Shown here one piece after another: positions 8,291 to 16,119 of a DNA stretch of 32,068 nucleotides. The stretch's first letter is position 1. Every line of letters begins with the position of its first letter. The DNA lies in NCBI GenBank assembly GCA_013287235.1, contig JABDEF010000003.1, forward strand, positions 1 to 32,068, written 5' to 3'. The position numbers and the translations under genes are program-made. Below the pieces are notes generated by a model. That model was not told the origin of the DNA. It did no database searches and worked only from the letters and a program-made list of their open reading frames with translations. This DNA comes from Gammaproteobacteria bacterium (GTDB lineage: Bacteria > Pseudomonadota > Gammaproteobacteria > DSM-16500).

Positions 8291-8776
8291 TTATTGGCTG
8301 AACACCTTAAAGTGTATGAATGCGTGACCACTTCTACAATCATAACCATACCCATTAAATGTAATATACTTAGGAAAACTATCTGGATCGTTAGGGTCTA
8401 AAATAATTTTATCGCTGTATGACTTAGGCGCAGTCGTTATTTTTAAGCCCTGTACTTCACTCATATTAAGAACAAATTTTTGATCTGATGCGCTATCGAA
8501 CCCAGCATAAGTCATTTGATAGGTTACTGTAGGTGAGTAACAAGAGCCTTGGTTTTGATTAAGATAAAACTGATAGGCAAAAGAATTATAGGTGGCTGTT
8601 AATTCAGTTGTTGGCGTCACCGTCACATTCTCATTAGTGCAATTTTCTCGTCCCTTATCATCACTATATTGGCATTGATCTATAAGAGGTGTTAGAGTCA
8701 CACTAGGTTCAGCGTAGGCGCCGCTACTCAAGACTATAAGCAAAATAAAAACTAAAAAGCTATGGATATTTTTCAT
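8291..8776 (-). CDS. Small secreted protein, unknown function
   Basis: 161 residues. A clear signal peptide (MKNIHSFLVFILLIVLSSG, cleavage probably after AYA, residue 22) sends it to the periplasm or outside. The mature protein is rich in Ser, Thr and Tyr and predicted to be mostly beta. Four cysteines (in QCQY, NCTN, SCYS and DCRS) could form two disulfides. GGAGAAATAAA directly before the ATG is a good ribosome binding site. It resembles the secreted proteins at 9632 and 12320 in size, Cys content and Thr/Tyr richness, but I see no clear sequence alignment with them. Confidence 0.7.
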   Translation of the reverse strand: MKNIHSFLVFILLIVLSSGAYAEPSVTLTPLIDQCQYSDDKGRENCTNENVTVTPTTELTATYNSFAYQFYLNQNQGSCYSPTVTYQMTYAGFDSASDQKFVLNMSEVQGLKITTAPKSYSDKIILDPNDPDSFPKYITFNGYGYDCRSGHAFIHFKVFSQ

Positions 8777-8976
8777 TTTATTTCTCCATAATTTTTCACA
8801 AAGTTTATAATTTAATTATAACATTAAAAACAAAAATGAATATGACGTTAGTAGAACGAGGGATGTGATTCTACTGACAATGTCTTGTTTTTAATCTCTT
8901 GTTATATAACATCTTATTTCTGCTATTAAAAATGTGAACGAAAGTGCTCACACCTTATTCCTGCCCCGACGTGTCT

Positions 8977-9228
8977 TCAAGACCATCTTCGTATCTGACA
9001 GGCGTAACTTTCCCGCCTAAAAGAAGGGATAACTCCCTTTTTAGTGTTACTCGTCACCGAATAACTCGCCACGGGTAAGGCAGTGTCGGATGCCAGCCGT
9101 TCTAAATTGATCGCAGCATTGATCTCTCTATCGTGAAATGTTTTACAACTTTGACAACGCCAGCTTCGATCTTTTAATGTCAGTGATTCATTTTTCCAAT
9201 CGCATGAAGAACACAACTTACGTATCTG
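8977..9228 (-). pseudogene. TnpB (IS200/IS605 OrfB) C-terminal remnant
   Basis: The translated 80-odd residues carry the C-terminal zinc ribbon of TnpB: 'KLCSSCDWKNESLTL', 'RSWRCQSCKTFHDREINAA', that is CxxC...CxxC followed by the H-D-R-x-I-N-A-A-I-N-L motif of the third RuvC segment. The N-terminal 300 or so residues, including the first two RuvC acidic motifs, are missing. The reading frame runs straight into the three-hairpin palindrome at 9229-9329, so that repeat marks the truncation point. No tnpA is visible. An intact TnpB would be an RNA-guided nuclease; this one cannot be. Confidence 0.8.
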
Positions 9229-9329
9229 TTCACCCCCTTTGAAAAAGGGGGCGGGGGGATTTTACAGCCTAAAAAATCCCCCCGCCATGCAAAAAACGCA
9301 TGGCGACCCCCTTTTTCAAAGGGGGTGAA
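9229..9329. mobile_element. 101-bp palindromic element folding as three hairpins
   Basis: Outer arms 9229-9251 and 9307-9329 are perfect 23-bp reverse complements. Inside are two further hairpins: GGGGGGATTTT (9253-9263) with 9273-9283, and GCCATGC (9284-9290) with GCATGGC (9298-9304). The single-strand fold would be a three-way junction. The element is non-coding, and the left outer edge coincides with the break in the TnpB remnant. Confidence 0.8.
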
Positions 9330-9631
9330 TGCTTACACATTAAAAATAATAATTATGCTCGGATGTGGGTGAGAGATCATCCATACCTTTCAAGGTCGCT
9401 ATAATGCTGGCTTATCTATTCATCCATAATTGCTGAATCAGGCCTACCCTACTTTCTTAGCCAGGGATTTCGTATTACAATCGTGGGCAAAAAAGAGGGC
9501 CTTAGTTCTGTGTTATTATAGTGCATATTTTATTTTGTTGAGTAATATTTTTCTCAAAAATAACAACACTTCCACACTCTATAATTGAATATCTGCTATT
9601 ATTAAAGATAATGAGAGAGGAGGTAAAGAAA
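9330..9631. other. Gap without a recognisable gene
   Basis: No convincing reading frame on either strand. At the right end TATAAT (9580-9585) is a candidate -10 box, and AGGAGG (9618-9623) is a strong ribosome binding site for the ATG at 9632. The stretch 9355-9500 may be debris of the mobile element whose TnpB remnant lies to the left. Confidence 0.4.
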
Positions 9632-10078
9632 ATGAAAAAGTCTATATCATTGATTGTAATAGCAGGAATTTTAGGATTCACCGGTACTGGTATTTGTGAC
9701 ACTATTTATGTAGCAACTTATACCATCGTTAATACTTCCGACCAACAAGTTGTAATGGGACCTTTCAATTCACCTAATGCCACTATTAAAGGTACTGACA
9801 AGATTCTTCCTGGGCAAACCGGAACATTAACTATGACAACGGGCTGGTCTACTGATGGTGATTTCCAGTATGGATATGGAAATACAGTTTATCAAAATCA
9901 AACAGATTATTGTCATGTAGATTATAAAGTTACCATCGCACCTGGTGGATACTCCGCAACTTATACCCAGGGATACCAGAATGCGAGTCCGTCAAAAACG
10001 TTTCATTGCACTGTAACAGGTAGTAATGGCACTTACACCATGAACATCTGTAAACCAGGGGTAACTTGCTTAGATTAG
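9632..10078 (+). CDS. Small secreted protein, paralogue of the gene at 12320-12760
   Basis: 148 residues. The start at 9632 is chosen over an upstream ATG at 9611 because AGGAGG lies eight bases before it and the signal peptide then starts properly (MKKSISLIVIAGILGF...GICDT). The mature part is Thr/Tyr/Gly-rich, probably beta, with Cys in DYC, FHC, NIC and VTC. It aligns along its whole length with the protein encoded at 12320-12760: both share 'MGPF', 'G.FQ.G.G...YQNQT' and the Cys pattern. The next secreted protein gene follows 17 bases after the stop, so the two are likely co-transcribed. Family not recognised; an outer-surface or periplasmic role is the most that can be said. Confidence 0.75.
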   Translation: MKKSISLIVIAGILGFTGTGICDTIYVATYTIVNTSDQQVVMGPFNSPNATIKGTDKILPGQTGTLTMTTGWSTDGDFQYGYGNTVYQNQTDYCHVDYKVTIAPGGYSATYTQGYQNASPSKTFHCTVTGSNGTYTMNICKPGVTCLD

Positions 10079-10095
10079 CTCATACAGGTAATCTT

Positions 10096-10509
10096 ATGCG
10101 TTTTTTAAGAACATTCATTTTGTTAGCGTGTTTTTATCTTCTATCAACCCCTCTCTTCGCCGATTGTTTTTTTGTTCAAAATAAATTCAATGCCCCTATT
10201 AAAATTGAAGTGCAGTATAACAACAAAGATCAAGAAAATTCACCTACCATAACGCAACTTTATTTAATTTCAAATGACCATAAAACGGAAGCATTTCCTC
10301 TGAACACCCGTGATCTTCTGCGAGGATTAGTGGATTATCAATTGATACAAGTACAAGATGCCAATGGCAGTAAGATTTGTCAAAAAGATTTATCAAGTAT
10401 TTCTCCTGATAAAGAATTAGATATTCAATTAAACGTTTTAAAAGATCACTGTGAGTGGCAAATAAAAGAATTAGGTTCTTTAGAACAAAGTAAAATATGC
10501 AATCCTTAA
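10096..10509 (+). CDS. Small secreted protein, unknown
   Basis: 137 residues from the ATG at 10096. Starting there gives a clean signal peptide (MRFLRTFILLACFYLLSTPL, cleavage after FA), whereas the earlier in-frame codon at 10066 would overlap the previous gene and bury it. The mature protein begins DCFFVQNKFNAPIKIEV, a beta-rich small domain with Cys in DCFF, KICQ, HCEW and KICN. It follows the secreted protein at 9632 by 17 bases. Its last 105 bases are duplicated almost exactly at 12990-13094, which shows that a second copy of this gene once existed nearby. No known family. Confidence 0.7.
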   Translation: MRFLRTFILLACFYLLSTPLFADCFFVQNKFNAPIKIEVQYNNKDQENSPTITQLYLISNDHKTEAFPLNTRDLLRGLVDYQLIQVQDANGSKICQKDLSSISPDKELDIQLNVLKDHCEWQIKELGSLEQSKICNP

Positions 10510-10573
10510 ATAGTGTTTCATGCTTGTTTCTGCTATCCAAGGTTGTGCAAACTCTAGATTATAGATTACAAAA

Positions 10574-12010
10574 TTATCTTAGTAAATCTCCAAAATCGAT
10601 TATTTCATAAAAAAATCGGCTATCTAAAACTGTTTCTTGGACGCCATTGACGTGGATTAACACAGGTAAAATGGCGGTATTTTTGGGTAGTGCAAGACAA
10701 GCAATCTTTCCTTTGACGTCTTCAATAATTTTGGCGTTAACTTTATTTCTGGAGAATTTTATTTCACAGAGATAAATATTTTTATATTTCGTTTGAATTA
10801 AATAATCTATTTGGCAACCAGCGGTGATTGTACTGGCTTTTTTCCAGTAAGGGTTGTCATAAATAATATCTTCTTTACGTATGTTTAATCGTTTTAAAAG
10901 AATATCTCGATTGTTCACTACTAAATTTTCAAATTGTAAGCCCATGATAGATTCCCATCCAGGCAATGAAGATAATGCCATATCTTGTAATAATCCTCGT
11001 TCGATTTGTGCGCGTTTTTTTTCTATATATTTTAAATAGAAGCGTAAATAATTGTCGCTAAGTCTATAATGGCTTAGGTCAGATGGTTTGCTATTTTTAA
11101 TATCCCATGTAAAATCTCTCGTGATAAATCCTGCCTCAATAAGATTTTCTAAATAATTGCTCAAGCGACCACTACTTTTATATTCGGCTGCCTCGGAAAT
11201 TTCATGATATTCTAAATGTCCTGCTACTAAAGATTTAACGAATTTTTTATATAATGTATCCTGTTTACCAAATAATTCTTTAAAAATTCGATCATATTCC
11301 GCAAATAATGCCCCGCTTTTTGTGAAGCATTGCCGCTTAATGTTTTCCTCTGCAGAATAACCTCCGATCATTTGCTCTATATACCAAGGAACTCCCCCTG
11401 TCACGGAAAGTATTTTGAATTTTTCATAAATAGAACCTTTAAATCCTTGTAATTCTAGTAATTGATTTGCATCATTCAAAGGCAGGGGGTTCAGAGTAAG
11501 GGTTAAGGAAATTCGCCCATAAAAACCGGTGCTGTTAATGATATTCTCATCTATCCAGGTGGAAATTGAGCCACAGATAATTAATATTAAATGTGGATTT
11601 TTTTTGAAATACGTATCCCAAGCATCTTTTAACTGGCTGACAAAATTAGCATCTAAAGATCCCATCCAAGAAATTTCATCTAAGACAATGATGATTCTAC
11701 CCTTTTTAGTTTCACGCGCTAATAATAAAAATAATTTACTCCAATCATTAGCTGTCATTTCAGGCAATCCAGTCATTGTACTCAATTGACGTGAAAAATT
11801 ATCACGCTGATCTTGCGCTGTGGTTTTATCAGAGGGAGCCAAGCCACGAAAAAAATAGGATTTTTTATTTTTTGCAAATTCTTCTAGCAATCTCGTTTTT
11901 CCCACTCTTCGTCGTCCTTTAACCACAACTAAGCTTGCGGCACGTTTTTTAAGCAAAGCTTGTAACGTTTGTAATTCTTCTTGCCTCCCAACAAAGAGCT
12001 CTGGATGCAT
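10574..12010 (-). CDS. AAA/STAND ATPase with C-terminal DUF234 PD-(D/E)xK domain
   Basis: 478 residues. Walker A is GRRRVGKT (32-39) and Walker B is IIIVLDEISWM (106-116); a sensor-like 'LILIICGS' follows at 141-148. Residues 250-300 look like a winged helix. The C-terminal domain has the PD-(D/E)xK nuclease pattern: E361, then 'CQIDYLI' with D402, then 'CEIKFS' with E416 and K418. This is the architecture of the 'archaeal ATPase plus DUF234' family (MNS clade of STAND ATPases), common in mobile and accessory regions and of uncertain role; DNA cleavage or defence have been suggested. The start at 12010 gives the normal family N-terminus (FVGRQEEL). Its upstream region carries a striking array of inverted motifs (12026-12146) that probably controls it. 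Convergent with the secreted-protein genes. Confidence 0.85.
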   Translation of the reverse strand: MHPELFVGRQEELQTLQALLKKRAASLVVVKGRRRVGKTRLLEEFAKNKKSYFFRGLAPSDKTTAQDQRDNFSRQLSTMTGLPEMTANDWSKLFLLLARETKKGRIIIVLDEISWMGSLDANFVSQLKDAWDTYFKKNPHLILIICGSISTWIDENIINSTGFYGRISLTLTLNPLPLNDANQLLELQGFKGSIYEKFKILSVTGGVPWYIEQMIGGYSAEENIKRQCFTKSGALFAEYDRIFKELFGKQDTLYKKFVKSLVAGHLEYHEISEAAEYKSSGRLSNYLENLIEAGFITRDFTWDIKNSKPSDLSHYRLSDNYLRFYLKYIEKKRAQIERGLLQDMALSSLPGWESIMGLQFENLVVNNRDILLKRLNIRKEDIIYDNPYWKKASTITAGCQIDYLIQTKYKNIYLCEIKFSRNKVNAKIIEDVKGKIACLALPKNTAILPVLIHVNGVQETVLDSRFFYEIIDFGDLLR

Positions 12011-12025
12011 GATATTCCCATTTTA

Positions 12026-12146
12026 GTTCGTAGAATGCAATAATTTTACATTTTGCGAACGAAAAATGCAATACTATTTTGTTCGGAAAATGTCTATTTT
12101 TTATCTTTTGCGAACAGGGTTTACACTCTAGGTTGGTTCGGAAAAT
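12026..12146. promoter_or_regulatory. 55-bp-period array of inverted GTTCGNAAAATG motifs upstream of the ATPase
   Basis: Forward motifs start at 12026 (GTTCGTAGAATG), 12081 (GTTCGGAAAATG) and 12136 (GTTCGGAAAAT), exactly 55 bases apart. Reverse motifs lie at 12049-12060 (CATTTTGCGAAC) and 12105-12115 (CTTTTGCGAAC), also 55 apart. Each unit is thus an inverted pair about 23 bp centre to centre. The array ends 16 bases before the ATPase start, over the expected promoter, so it is best read as an operator or binding array. Confidence 0.6.
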
Positions 12147-12187
12147 CTCGGTTGCTCCCAGCCAATGACTTTTATTGAGTGAAACAA

Positions 12188-12262
12188 ACGGCGTGTATCA
12201 ATTCCGGCTTGTTTCTCCTATTTAGAGTTACACAGACCAAGTGCAGGAACACAAGGTCAAAT
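12188..12262 (+). promoter_or_regulatory. Repeated 5' leader element, copy 2
   Basis: Matches the element at 7628-7707, including the identical block 12198-12218 and the hairpin GACC-AA-GTG-loop-CAC-AA-GGTC (12235-12258). An ATG at 12302, at a spacing (43 bases) like that of copy 1 (38 bases), follows a GAAGGCGAAG stretch. The frame from it soon runs antisense into the gene ending at 12320, so this leader has probably lost its own gene. Confidence 0.5.
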
Positions 12263-12319
12263 GCAAAAAAAAAGCGTAAGAGATATGAAGGCGAAGAATT
12301 TATGTTACCTGTTGAATCC

Positions 12320-12760
12320 TCATTCTCCGCAATGGGTTGCGCCCGATTTACAGAGGGTCAGCTGCCAATCGTTATTACCAATATTTCTCAAGTCGCAAAT
12401 GAACGACCCTCCCGGTTGGACGTCAGTCGTATAACTTGGAGTTCCCCAATTAAAGGTAACATTATACTTTACCATACAAAAAGCTGTTTGGTTTTGATAT
12501 GCCGCAGTTCCCAATCCAAATTGGAAATTACCGCCACCAGCCCAGGTAACTACTAAAGTTGCTTTAGTGTTACTCCCGATCGCAATGAAGTCGGATTGAG
12601 CCTTAAGATCGGCTCCAGGTGTGCTAAAAGGCCCCATCCAAACCTTTGCGCCGGTACGGTTACTGATAAAATAATTTAGTGTTAAAGTAGTATCACAAAT
12701 ACCAATGCTTGAAAATGCTAAAGTTCCTGCTAATGTAATAAGTAATATAAATTTTTTCAT
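12320..12760 (-). CDS. Small secreted protein, paralogue of the gene at 9632-10078
   Basis: 146 residues with a signal peptide (MKKFILLITLAGTLAFSSIG, cleavage near ICDT). It aligns with the 148-residue protein at 9632 throughout: both start MKK...GICDT, share MGPF, the G-[DN]-F-Q-[YF]-G block, YQNQT and four Cys (AFC, FIC, TLC, THC). Even the ribosome binding region is alike (AGGAGGCGAAGAAA here, AGGAGGTAAAGAAA there), so the duplication included the upstream sequence. It lies on the opposite strand to its paralogue. A fragment of the partner gene's end lies 230 bases behind its start (12990-13094). Probably exported; function unknown. Confidence 0.75.
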   Translation of the reverse strand: MKKFILLITLAGTLAFSSIGICDTTLTLNYFISNRTGAKVWMGPFSTPGADLKAQSDFIAIGSNTKATLVVTWAGGGNFQFGLGTAAYQNQTAFCMVKYNVTFNWGTPSYTTDVQPGGSFICDLRNIGNNDWQLTLCKSGATHCGE

Positions 12761-12989
12761 TTTCTTCGCCTCCTTATTTGCCTTTATATCTAATTATACC
12801 AAAATATCCAATTAAGGATGTGTGGGAGTTGCTATTTTATAGAAAAAATACACAATAAAATTAAATATGTATTAAAATAATACATAAATCCCTCCTCTTT
12901 GCTTATCAGCAAATTGCTAATGGTCCATCATTATGATGAGACTTATATTTATATTAAGATACGAGGAAAATCCCTATACTCTTCAGCTA

Positions 12990-13094
12990 CCTGATAAAGA
13001 ATTAGATATTCAATTAAACGTTTTTAAAAATCACTGTGAGTGGCAAATAAAAGAATTAGGTTCTTTAGAACAAAGTAAAATATGCAACCCTTAA
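12990..13094 (+). pseudogene. Truncated duplicate of the 3' end of the secreted-protein gene at 10096-10509
   Basis: 105 bases, 102 of them identical to 10405-10509, ending at the same TAA. In frame it reads 'PDKELDIQLNV', then FKNH where the original has LKDH, and finishes SKICNP. There is no start codon or signal peptide, so it is a dead fragment. The break at 12990 is sharp. The 230 bases before it (12761-12989) hold no gene except the ribosome binding site of the minus-strand gene. Confidence 0.85.
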
Positions 13095-13097
13095 AAG

Positions 13098-14273
13098 TTA
13101 CTCTATCCGTAATGCTTGTATCGGATCTAATTTAGAAGCTTGATACGCTGGATAAAATCCAAAAAATACGCCGATTAAAACCGATGAAACAAATCCGATG
13201 ATAGGTGGAAAGAGGAATATTTCGAAACCCCATCCTGCAAACTCTGCCACAATAAAAGAAAATAAAATACCGATTAAAACACCTAAAATACCACCCACAA
13301 CCGACATTACAACGGCTTCTGCCAAAAACATCATTTGAATACTTCGACGATGGGCGCCGATCGCTAAACGTATGCCAATTTCGCGACGTCTTTCAAGCAC
13401 GGACATGAGCATAATATTCATCACACCAATTCCACCCACAAGTAAGGAGATACTGCCAATGAGACCCAGTAATAAAATAAAAATACTATGTTGTGCTGCC
13501 ATGCTTTTTATTAATTCTTCTGCGCTTCGAAAAAATATTTCTTTATCAGGCGCAATATGACTGACAAATTGTTGAACATGATTTTTAATATCAGTCAAAT
13601 CAGTGATATTGGGATTCAGACGTAAAATAATGGTATTAATATCTTCTGATTGACCCAAAAACTGCGTTGTTAAAATCGGTATTAAAATGGAGGTATTGAT
13701 ATTCTGATTAAAAAAAGCATTTTCTGGCCATTTATCAATAATACCGATGATCACAAATCGATAATTACCCAATGTGATACGGGAGCCAATCACTTGCGTG
13801 ACAGGTAAATTTAATTTGTTAAAAATATCATTCCCTAAGACACAAAATTGTTCGTATTTATCAAAAACAGAAATAAAGCGTCCGGCTAACATGTGTAAAT
13901 GAACGATATCTTCTAAATTTTGTGTGACACCGATAATCGTACCATCGATTTGTTTTCCTTGATAGTTCATTTGTGCAAAGCTTGTTATATAGGGTGCAAG
14001 TATATCAATATCGGGGGAGGCATTTTTAATAGATAAAGCATCTTCTAAACTGAATTTTTTTGACGATTCCTTACGATTATTCATCGAAATGGACATGAGA
14101 TTCGTGCCCAGTGTTTTAAATTGTGCGAGTGCAGCATCTGTTGCCATTTGTCCAATGGAGACTAGTGCGACGACAGATGCAGTACCGACAAGGATACCTA
14201 ACATCGCGAGAACAGTGCGCAGCGTTGTATTTTTAAAATTTTCTATTGCTATATCAAGAAATTTCATTTTCAT
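13098..14273 (-). CDS. MacB-like ABC transporter permease (FtsX domain)
   Basis: Inner-membrane subunit of a MacAB/Lol-type ABC exporter. The 391 residues follow the MacB membrane layout: one membrane helix near 20-42 ('TVLAMLGILVGTASVVALVSI'-like start), a periplasmic domain (about 45-265), then the FtsX core with three helices from about 265 to 380. The characteristic MacB cytoplasmic loop 'ERRREIGIRLAIGA' and the C-terminal 'YPAYQASKLDPIQALR' are clear. Unlike MacB itself the ATPase is not fused but encoded by the next gene upstream, six bases away. Last gene of a three-gene minus-strand operon. Such mechanotransmission permeases drive a periplasmic adaptor and outer-membrane channel to expel drugs, lipoproteins or peptides; the substrate is unknown. 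Confidence 0.9.
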   Translation of the reverse strand: MKMKFLDIAIENFKNTTLRTVLAMLGILVGTASVVALVSIGQMATDAALAQFKTLGTNLMSISMNNRKESSKKFSLEDALSIKNASPDIDILAPYITSFAQMNYQGKQIDGTIIGVTQNLEDIVHLHMLAGRFISVFDKYEQFCVLGNDIFNKLNLPVTQVIGSRITLGNYRFVIIGIIDKWPENAFFNQNINTSILIPILTTQFLGQSEDINTIILRLNPNITDLTDIKNHVQQFVSHIAPDKEIFFRSAEELIKSMAAQHSIFILLLGLIGSISLLVGGIGVMNIMLMSVLERRREIGIRLAIGAHRRSIQMMFLAEAVVMSVVGGILGVLIGILFSFIVAEFAGWGFEIFLFPPIIGFVSSVLIGVFFGFYPAYQASKLDPIQALRIE

Positions 14274-14279
14274 GATATA

Positions 14280-14951
14280 TCATCCAATAAGACCATCATG
14301 AATATGTAAGGTACGTTGGCATTGCGCAGCAATATTGGGATCATGTGTGACGACAATAACGGTGACTTGTTCATTTTTATTTAAATGAATAAACATATCC
14401 ATGATTATTTTGCCGGTTTTGGTGTCAAGTGCGCCAGTGGGTTCATCTGCTAAAATAAATGTAGGATTTCCCACGAGTGCACGCGCAATTGCCGCGCGTT
14501 GTTGTTGGCCACCCGATAATTGTCCTGGTCTGCGATCGCCTAAAGCACCCAGTTCCACTTTGTTTAATATTTCTTTTGCACGTTTGAAGCGGATATCATC
14601 GGAAATACCACGATAATAAAGTGGAAGGGCTACATTTTCTAAAATGGTTAATCGCGGTAAAAGAAAAAAAGATTGAAAAACAAAACCAATGGTTTGGTTT
14701 CTGGCATTGGCAGCCTCATCATCGGTGAGCGTTGTGACATTTTTTCCATTTAAAAAATATTCACCGCTATCAGCTCGATCTAATAATCCGATAATATTCA
14801 TTAAAGTGGATTTCCCAGAACCCGAAGTACCCATAATAGCCACTAATTCATTGGGTAATATTTCTAAATAAATCCCGCGTAAAACCATTTGCGAAACATC
14901 TTCTGAATGATAAGATTTTTTAATATCACACATCTTAATGATCGGCTGCAT
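14280..14951 (-). CDS. ABC transporter ATP-binding protein (MacB/LolD type)
   Basis: 223 residues, the usual length for a stand-alone LolD/MacB-type ATPase. All hallmarks are in order: Walker A GTSGSGKST (41-49), Q-loop Q93, signature LSGGQQQR (145-152), Walker B FILADE (165-170) followed by PTGALD, and the switch histidine in VVTHD (H203). It powers the permease encoded six bases downstream. Its start overlaps the end of the adaptor gene by 17 bases, which points to translational coupling. Cytoplasmic, peripheral to the inner membrane. Confidence 0.93.
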   Translation of the reverse strand: MQPIIKMCDIKKSYHSEDVSQMVLRGIYLEILPNELVAIMGTSGSGKSTLMNIIGLLDRADSGEYFLNGKNVTTLTDDEAANARNQTIGFVFQSFFLLPRLTILENVALPLYYRGISDDIRFKRAKEILNKVELGALGDRRPGQLSGGQQQRAAIARALVGNPTFILADEPTGALDTKTGKIIMDMFIHLNKNEQVTVIVVTHDPNIAAQCQRTLHIHDGLIG

Positions 14952-16074
14952 TCAGAACAACCTCATCTCCAGATTTTAAACCACTGACTATTTCCACTGA
15001 ATTGAGATCGGTATTTCCCGTGGTGACAGCGACGTCATGAATTTCATTTGTCTTTGGATCGAGTAAAGAAACGAAAGCAGTATTATCTTTTTGATGAACG
15101 GCCGTTAAGGGCACTTTTATCACAGGCGGTGTTGTGACTTTCAGGGCAACTTCAGAAGACATGCCCATGAGAACCAAATTATATTCACTGGGTGTTAATG
15201 TGGGGACAATGACTCTGACGCCAAACGTTGGGAGTCCTCCAAATTCTGCTTTGGTGGCTTCTCGATCGATAACATTTATTTGGCCGATAAGGGTTAATCC
15301 CGGAAATGCATCGCTGGTGATGAGCGCTTTATTGTCATAACGAATACGCGTAATATCTAGTTGACTGACATTAATATGAATGGCAATCCCCATTTTATTA
15401 TGAATTAAAACTAAAGGATCATTGGCTTTGACGTGGGTTCCAACGGTGGGTTCCTCCGTGGAGGTTGTGCTTTGGGGAAATAATGCAACACCGCCCATGG
15501 GGGAAACAATATTGATCGTATGAGGAACATTCATCAATGCTTTTTTCAGTGCTTGCGAGTCGGATGTGTTTAAGTTATTGATGGTATTTTTAGGAACACC
15601 GGCCATTTCCATGATTCTAAAGAGCCCGCGTTTGGCTTGTTCATAATCTAATTCTGCATTAAATAATTGGGTTTGTGAGGTCATGTATTCTTGTTTTGAA
15701 ACGATATTTAATTTATTGAGTTCTTTTTCACCTTCAACTTGATATTGGACATCAGACAAAGTTTTTTTGGCTTTTGCGTAAGCAGTGAGCGCATCTTGGT
15801 AATCTTTAGCCAATTGCGTTGAAGTGATTTCAAATAATATTTGGGATTTTTCAATACGTGTGCCATAGTCAAAATATTTTTTGGTAATAATGCCGTCCGC
15901 ATTGATATTTTGAACGATTGTTCCTGTTAAAGGTTGAATGGTTCCCGAATAATATAAAGTCATTTCATTCGGTTTCGCTTCTACTTTGAGCGTTTTAGTT
16001 TGCGCGTGCGTACCGAGACTGATGAATAATAAAGTCGAAATAATAAGCGGATAAAAAAAACGATGACTATGCAT
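14935..16074 (-). CDS. MacA-like periplasmic adaptor (membrane fusion protein)
   Basis: 379 residues. An N-terminal signal peptide or anchor (residues 5-24, ending GTHAQ) leads into the HlyD/MacA plan: a lipoyl-like half ('VQNINADGIITKKYFDYGT'), a coiled-coil hairpin (about 85-155), the second lipoyl half ('INIVSPMGG'), a beta barrel and a membrane-proximal domain ending 'VEIVSGLKSGDEVVL', the RND/ABC adaptor ending. It would bridge the ABC pump at the inner membrane with an outer-membrane channel, and the TolC-family protein at 17058 is the obvious partner. First gene of the minus-strand operon. It diverges from the outer-membrane gene at 16120 across only 45 bases, so promoters must overlap there. 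Confidence 0.88.
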   Translation of the reverse strand: MHSHRFFYPLIISTLLFISLGTHAQTKTLKVEAKPNEMTLYYSGTIQPLTGTIVQNINADGIITKKYFDYGTRIEKSQILFEITSTQLAKDYQDALTAYAKAKKTLSDVQYQVEGEKELNKLNIVSKQEYMTSQTQLFNAELDYEQAKRGLFRIMEMAGVPKNTINNLNTSDSQALKKALMNVPHTINIVSPMGGVALFPQSTTSTEEPTVGTHVKANDPLVLIHNKMGIAIHINVSQLDITRIRYDNKALITSDAFPGLTLIGQINVIDREATKAEFGGLPTFGVRVIVPTLTPSEYNLVLMGMSSEVALKVTTPPVIKVPLTAVHQKDNTAFVSLLDPKTNEIHDVAVTTGNTDLNSVEIVSGLKSGDEVVLNAADH

Positions 16075-16119
16075 ATATATCCCTATATCATTTCAATATT
16101 GTAACAGGGATGTGTTTGA

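Noticed and set aside
12179..12556. 125-residue plus-strand reading frame
   Set aside because: Most of it is antisense to the secreted-protein gene at 12320-12760, which has a signal peptide, a strong ribosome binding site and a paralogue. Only the leader repeat at its start is meaningful.
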